From Eubacteriales Family XIII. Incertae Sedis bacterium (GTDB lineage: Bacteria > Bacillota > Clostridia > Peptostreptococcales > Anaerovoracaceae): DNA of 8,093 nucleotides. A program made the position numbers and the translations under genes. Positions 5,091 to 8,093 of this stretch are shown piece after piece (the first letter of the stretch is position 1; the number at the start of each line of letters is the position of its first letter). A model generated the notes under the pieces. The model did not search any database. It was given only the letters and a program-made list of their open reading frames with translations, and was not told the origin of the DNA. The stretch covers positions 1-8,093 of the forward strand of contig JAITAX010000058.1 in assembly GCA_031283865.1 (NCBI GenBank). The letters are read 5' to 3'.

Positions 5091-7430
5091 ATGAGCGAAT
5101 ACAAGGACAATTTTGACGCGTGTTTGCAGAAGGAGGCGCCCTTTTGCGGCGCGGCCTGCCCCTTTCACATGGACGTGCCGGACTTCGTCGAGAAGATCCG
5201 AAAGGGCATGTGGAACGCCGCGTTTAAGGTCTACCGCAACGCGACGGGCTTTCCGCACATCGCCGCAGCGCTCTGTCACGCGCCCTGCGGGCCGGCCTGC
5301 CCGCTTGCGGCGCGCGGGGGCGCAATCGAAACGGCGCTGCTCGAACGCGCCTGCCTCGACTTTGCGAAAGATAAGGGCGCGACAAGCTACAACGTACCCG
5401 GCAAGCACAGGCGCATCGCCGTCGTGGGCGCCGGCGTCAGCGGTTTGGCCTGCGCCCTGCGCCTCTGCGCGAAGAAATACAGCGTGGAGGTCTTTGCGCG
5501 CGGCACGCGCCTCGGCGGCAAGCTGTGGGAGATTCTGCCGCCGCAGCTCTTCCTGCGCGATATAGAGGAACAGTTTCAGCACGAGACCTACACGCTGCAC
5601 GACGTCGTTTCGGTGCCGGGTCGCGATTTTTTGAACGCGCGGGGCTTTGACGCGGTCTATGTCGCGACGGGCGCGGGCGGCGACGATTTCGGCCTGCTCG
5701 ACGCCGCGGGCGAAGAGGCGGGCGGGCCTTGCCTGCGCGACGGGCATACGGCCTGGTTCGCGGGCGGCGCGCTGATCGGGGACGCGGGTGCCTATGCCCT
5801 CGCCGGCGGCCTGCACATGGGTACGGTCATCGACAACTTCCTCAAGACGGACAAATTATCCTATCCGCCGAACAGGGCGGAAACGCGCATGGTGCTCGAC
5901 GCCGCGCGGCTGACCGACGCGCCGCCCGTGCTTCCGCGCGGCGGGGACCGCTACGCGGAGGAGGAGGCGCGCGCGGAGGCGTTTCGCTGCCTGAAATGCC
6001 AATGCGACGCGTGCAGGTTGTATGTCGATCTGTGCGATTTCACGGGCAAGTGGCCGCTGCGCATCCGGGACGAGATCGCGGCCACCACCCTGCCCGGGGT
6101 TTCGGAGGTCAAGGCCACGCCGGCAAAGCGTCTCCTGAGCGCCAGCAACCTCGCGAAGCTCTGCCGCGAGGTCTGCCCGGCGGAGATCGATCTGGAGGGC
6201 CTGATCCTCGAGGGCCGCCGCAGTATGCACAGACAGGACAAGGCGCCTTGGGTCTTTCACGATTTCTGGCTGCGGGACATGGATTTCGCCGACGGACCCG
6301 CCGCCGCGCTGTGCAGAGCGCCCGCAGGGGCGGCTTCGTGCACGCAGGCGTTTTTTCCGGGCTGTCAGCTCGGCGCGGGCGATCCCGGCCTTGTGGAGGC
6401 GGCCTACGCCGCCCTGCTCGCGCGGCGGCCCGATACGGCGCTCTTCCTGCGCTGCTGCGGCGCGCCTGCGGAATGGGCGGGGGACGAGGAGAGGCACGCC
6501 GCCGCCCTCGCGGAGATCCGCGACGCGTGGCGGGCGCTCGGCGAGCCTTTGATGCTGTTCGCCTGCCCGTCCTGCATGGAGGCTTTCGCGCGCTGCATCC
6601 CCGAGATGCCGCAGCGCTCGATCTACGAGGTCTTTGCCGAACCGGAGGGGGTTTTTGCCTCCGGCGAAGCCGGGGCCGCGCGCGGGGAATGGGCGGTGTT
6701 CGATCCCTGCGCCGCGCGCCGCGACGCCGGTATGCGCGCCGCCGTCAGACGGCTTGCGGTGACCGCGGGTTGCAATCTCGGGATGCTTGCGGAACAGGAG
6801 CGCGTGACGCGCTGCTGCGGTTACGGCGGGCAGCCCGCCGTCGCCAACCCCGCATACGCGGCTTTCGTCGCGGAAAAGCGCGCCGCCGAGAGCGAGCTGC
6901 CCTATATCGCGTATTGCTCGAACTGTAGGGACGCGCTCAGAAAGGCGGGAAAGGACTGCCTGCACATTCTCGAACTCCTCTTTGCGCCGCCGGCCGCGGA
7001 CGCGCCCGCGCGAAGCGCCGCCCCGCGTCTCGCCACGGTCACGGAACGCAGGCGCAACCGCGCCGGCCTGAAACGCGCGCTGCTGGCAAAATACCGGAAC
7101 GAAGAAGACCCCGCGCCGCCCGCCGAGGACGCGAGCGCCCCGCAAATCCGGATCGGCGAGGCCCTGCTCGCGCAAATGGACGCGGACCGCATACTCGAAG
7201 AAGAGGCCCGCGCGGTCGTTCTGTTCTGCGAGCGGACGGGCCGCCGCGTCTACAACGCGGACAGCGGCGCCTACGGCGGCTACCGCAAGATCGGGCATAT
7301 GTCCTACTGGGTCGAATACAGACCCTTGGGCGGCGGAGACGGGCTGGAACTGCTGCGCGTCTACGCGCACAGGATGGAGATCACTTTGGAGACGGTTTGG
7401 AATGGAATCAAGCAAGACGTGGATCTGTGA
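5091..7430 (+). CDS. FAD-dependent oxidoreductase fused to iron-sulfur and two CCG (HdrB/D-like) domains
   Basis: This is a 779-aa redox protein with no signal peptide. An N-terminal Cys cluster (C11, C19, C23, C62, C66, C70) resembles the GltD-type Fer4_20 domain. A flavin Rossmann fold follows (G113-x-G115-x2-G118) and closes with a GD motif at D231. The segment between is too short to hold the usual second, NAD(P)H-binding Rossmann fold. A second Cys group (C300, C303, C305, C308, C315, C358, C362) looks ferredoxin/HdrC-like. Two CCG domains come next: C425, C455-C456, C492-C495, and C540, C575-C576, C609-C612, like HdrB/HdrD and GlpC. The last 75 or so residues form an extra domain (SYWVEY, HRM). 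From memory this matches the 'pyridine nucleotide-disulfide oxidoreductase/dicluster-binding' family. The start at 5091 is needed to keep the first cysteines. The substrate is unknown; electron transfer between flavin and clusters is inferred. Confidence 0.85.
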   Translation: MSEYKDNFDACLQKEAPFCGAACPFHMDVPDFVEKIRKGMWNAAFKVYRNATGFPHIAAALCHAPCGPACPLAARGGAIETALLERACLDFAKDKGATSYNVPGKHRRIAVVGAGVSGLACALRLCAKKYSVEVFARGTRLGGKLWEILPPQLFLRDIEEQFQHETYTLHDVVSVPGRDFLNARGFDAVYVATGAGGDDFGLLDAAGEEAGGPCLRDGHTAWFAGGALIGDAGAYALAGGLHMGTVIDNFLKTDKLSYPPNRAETRMVLDAARLTDAPPVLPRGGDRYAEEEARAEAFRCLKCQCDACRLYVDLCDFTGKWPLRIRDEIAATTLPGVSEVKATPAKRLLSASNLAKLCREVCPAEIDLEGLILEGRRSMHRQDKAPWVFHDFWLRDMDFADGPAAALCRAPAGAASCTQAFFPGCQLGAGDPGLVEAAYAALLARRPDTALFLRCCGAPAEWAGDEERHAAALAEIRDAWRALGEPLMLFACPSCMEAFARCIPEMPQRSIYEVFAEPEGVFASGEAGAARGEWAVFDPCAARRDAGMRAAVRRLAVTAGCNLGMLAEQERVTRCCGYGGQPAVANPAYAAFVAEKRAAESELPYIAYCSNCRDALRKAGKDCLHILELLFAPPAADAPARSAAPRLATVTERRRNRAGLKRALLAKYRNEEDPAPPAEDASAPQIRIGEALLAQMDADRILEEEARAVVLFCERTGRRVYNADSGAYGGYRKIGHMSYWVEYRPLGGGDGLELLRVYAHRMEITLETVWNGIKQDVDL

Positions 7431-7596
7431 TCGCTGCAAGGTCGAAATGCAGCTTATGGAAACCCAGTTCAGCTATTTGAAACGCTCGTTTCGGCACAAG
7501 GCCCTGCGCTGTCCCGCGTGCGGGCAGGTCTATATCCCGGAGGAGCTTGCGCGCGGACGTATGCGCGAGGTCGAAAAGACCCTTGAGGACAAGTAG
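7402..7596 (+). CDS. Small two-knuckle CxxC protein, DVU_1557-like
   Basis: This is a 64-aa protein with C9-x2-C12 and C37-x2-C40 (CPACG), a zinc-ribbon or rubredoxin-like pair of knuckles that could bind zinc or iron. A hydrophobic/aromatic middle and a charged helical end (EVEKTLEDK) complete it. It starts 29 bases inside the end of the flavoprotein gene, with GGAG at 7388-7391 ten bases upstream, so translation is probably coupled and the two proteins may work together. The pattern resembles what I recall of the 'DVU_1557 family redox protein', found next to dicluster-binding flavoproteins. A redox function is not proven, and a purely structural zinc site is equally possible. It is a real gene rather than a shadow, because the frame, start site, cysteine pairs and tight join to the next gene all agree. 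Confidence 0.8.
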   Translation: MESSKTWICDRCKVEMQLMETQFSYLKRSFRHKALRCPACGQVYIPEELARGRMREVEKTLEDK

Positions 7597-8093
7597 ATGG
7601 AACAGCAATCTTTTTTTGACGACCGCATGATGACAAATCCCCTCGCCGTCCGCCTGCGCCCGCGGAATCTTGACGAGTTCGTGGGGCAGACACATCTTCT
7701 GGGAGAGGGCAAGGTCATGCGGCAGTTGATCGACGCGGACCAAGCGCCGTCCATGATCCTCTGGGGTCCGCCCGGCGTCGGCAAGACGACGCTCGCGCGC
7801 ATCATCGCCGGCAAGACCAAGGCGAGCTTCATCGATTTCAGCGCCGTCACGAGCGGCATTCGCGAGATCAAAGAAGTGATGCAGCGCGCGGAAAACAACC
7901 GCAGGATGGGCGAAAAGACGATCCTGTTCATCGACGAGATCCACAGGTTCAACAAGGCGCAGCAGGACGCTTTCCTGCCTTTCGTCGAAAAGGGCAGCAT
8001 CGTGCTGATCGGCGCGACGACGGAGAATCCGTCCTTTGAGGTCAATTCCGCCCTGCTGTCGCGCTGCAAGGTCTTCGTGCTGCACGCGCTGTC
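7597..8093 (+). CDS. rarA: Replication-associated recombination protein A, RarA/MgsA (N-terminal part, cut by window edge)
   Basis: The visible 165 codons carry the AAA+ ATPase core of the RarA/MgsA/WRNIP1 family, which acts at stalled replication forks. Seen here are the N-terminal LRPRNLDEFVGQ block, Walker A GPPGVGKTT (57-65), Walker B ILFIDEIHRFNKAQQD (109-124), the sensor-1 segment GATTENPS (139-146), and the arginine-finger segment LLSRC with R156. Whole proteins are about 420-450 aa, so the lid, helical and tetramerisation parts lie outside. The ATG at 7597 follows the previous TAG without a gap, and GAGG (7585-7588) is eight bases upstream, pointing to coupled translation with the small CxxC protein gene. 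Residues 3-7 (QQSFF) resemble a sliding-clamp-binding motif. The related clamp loader (DnaX) and RuvB are less likely, because the HRFNKAQQD and GATTENPSFE blocks are typical of RarA. Confidence 0.95.
   Translation, partial: MEQQSFFDDRMMTNPLAVRLRPRNLDEFVGQTHLLGEGKVMRQLIDADQAPSMILWGPPGVGKTTLARIIAGKTKASFIDFSAVTSGIREIKEVMQRAENNRRMGEKTILFIDEIHRFNKAQQDAFLPFVEKGSIVLIGATTENPSFEVNSALLSRCKVFVLHAL

Noticed and set aside
5856..7439. A 527-codon open frame on the minus strand opposite the flavoprotein
   Set aside because: Arg/Ala/Gly-rich shadow of the real gene, without motifs of its own.
1..8093. CRISPR arrays, tRNA or rRNA genes
   Set aside because: No regularly spaced repeats and no tRNA- or rRNA-like sequence were seen on either strand.

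Overview
The window is GC-rich, tightly packed bacterial DNA. Strong Shine-Dalgarno (SD) sites, a MalT-like LuxR regulator, a Cache-type hybrid kinase with a C-terminal HPt domain, and an Hdr-like flavoprotein suggest an anaerobe. A high-GC Clostridia-type Firmicute is my best guess and Synergistota is an alternative; this is inference, because no rRNA or taxonomic marker lies in the window.

Layout. (1) Bases 1-413, minus strand: the N-terminal 137 codons of a MalT/LAL-type LuxR regulator that runs off the left edge. (2) Bases 414-801: a divergent control region with a good minus-strand promoter, two near-identical 13-bp direct repeats behind it, two T9 runs, and a plus-strand TATAAT. (3) Bases 802-3603: a hybrid sensor kinase of 933 aa (sensor, HisKA, HATPase, REC, HPt). 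(4) Bases 3704-4870: a REC/HD-GYP response regulator with all the usual phosphodiesterase residues. Together (3) and (4) read as a phosphorelay that lowers cyclic di-GMP. (5) Bases 4871-5090: a non-coding gap holding a 144-bp imperfect palindrome, then a 14-bp tandem repeat, then an extended -10 promoter whose predicted start falls on the A of the next ATG. (6) Bases 5091-7430: a 779-aa flavoprotein fused to Cys-rich iron-sulfur segments and two heterodisulfide-reductase-type CCG domains. (7) Bases 7402-7596: an overlapping 64-aa protein with two CxxC knuckles. (8) From 7597 to the right edge: the N-terminal part of RarA/MgsA, starting directly after the previous stop.

The most unusual part is 4876-7596. 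It combines a long palindrome of unknown origin, an apparently leaderless promoter, and a two-gene redox module. The flavoprotein seems to lack the NAD(P)H-binding half of its GltD-like fold while keeping many cysteines for clusters. From memory, the pair resembles the 'pyridine nucleotide-disulfide oxidoreductase/dicluster-binding' and 'DVU_1557' families, which occur near molybdenum hydroxylase or selenium genes. Their biochemical role is not established as far as I know. Genes (6) to (8) are closely coupled and probably form one operon.
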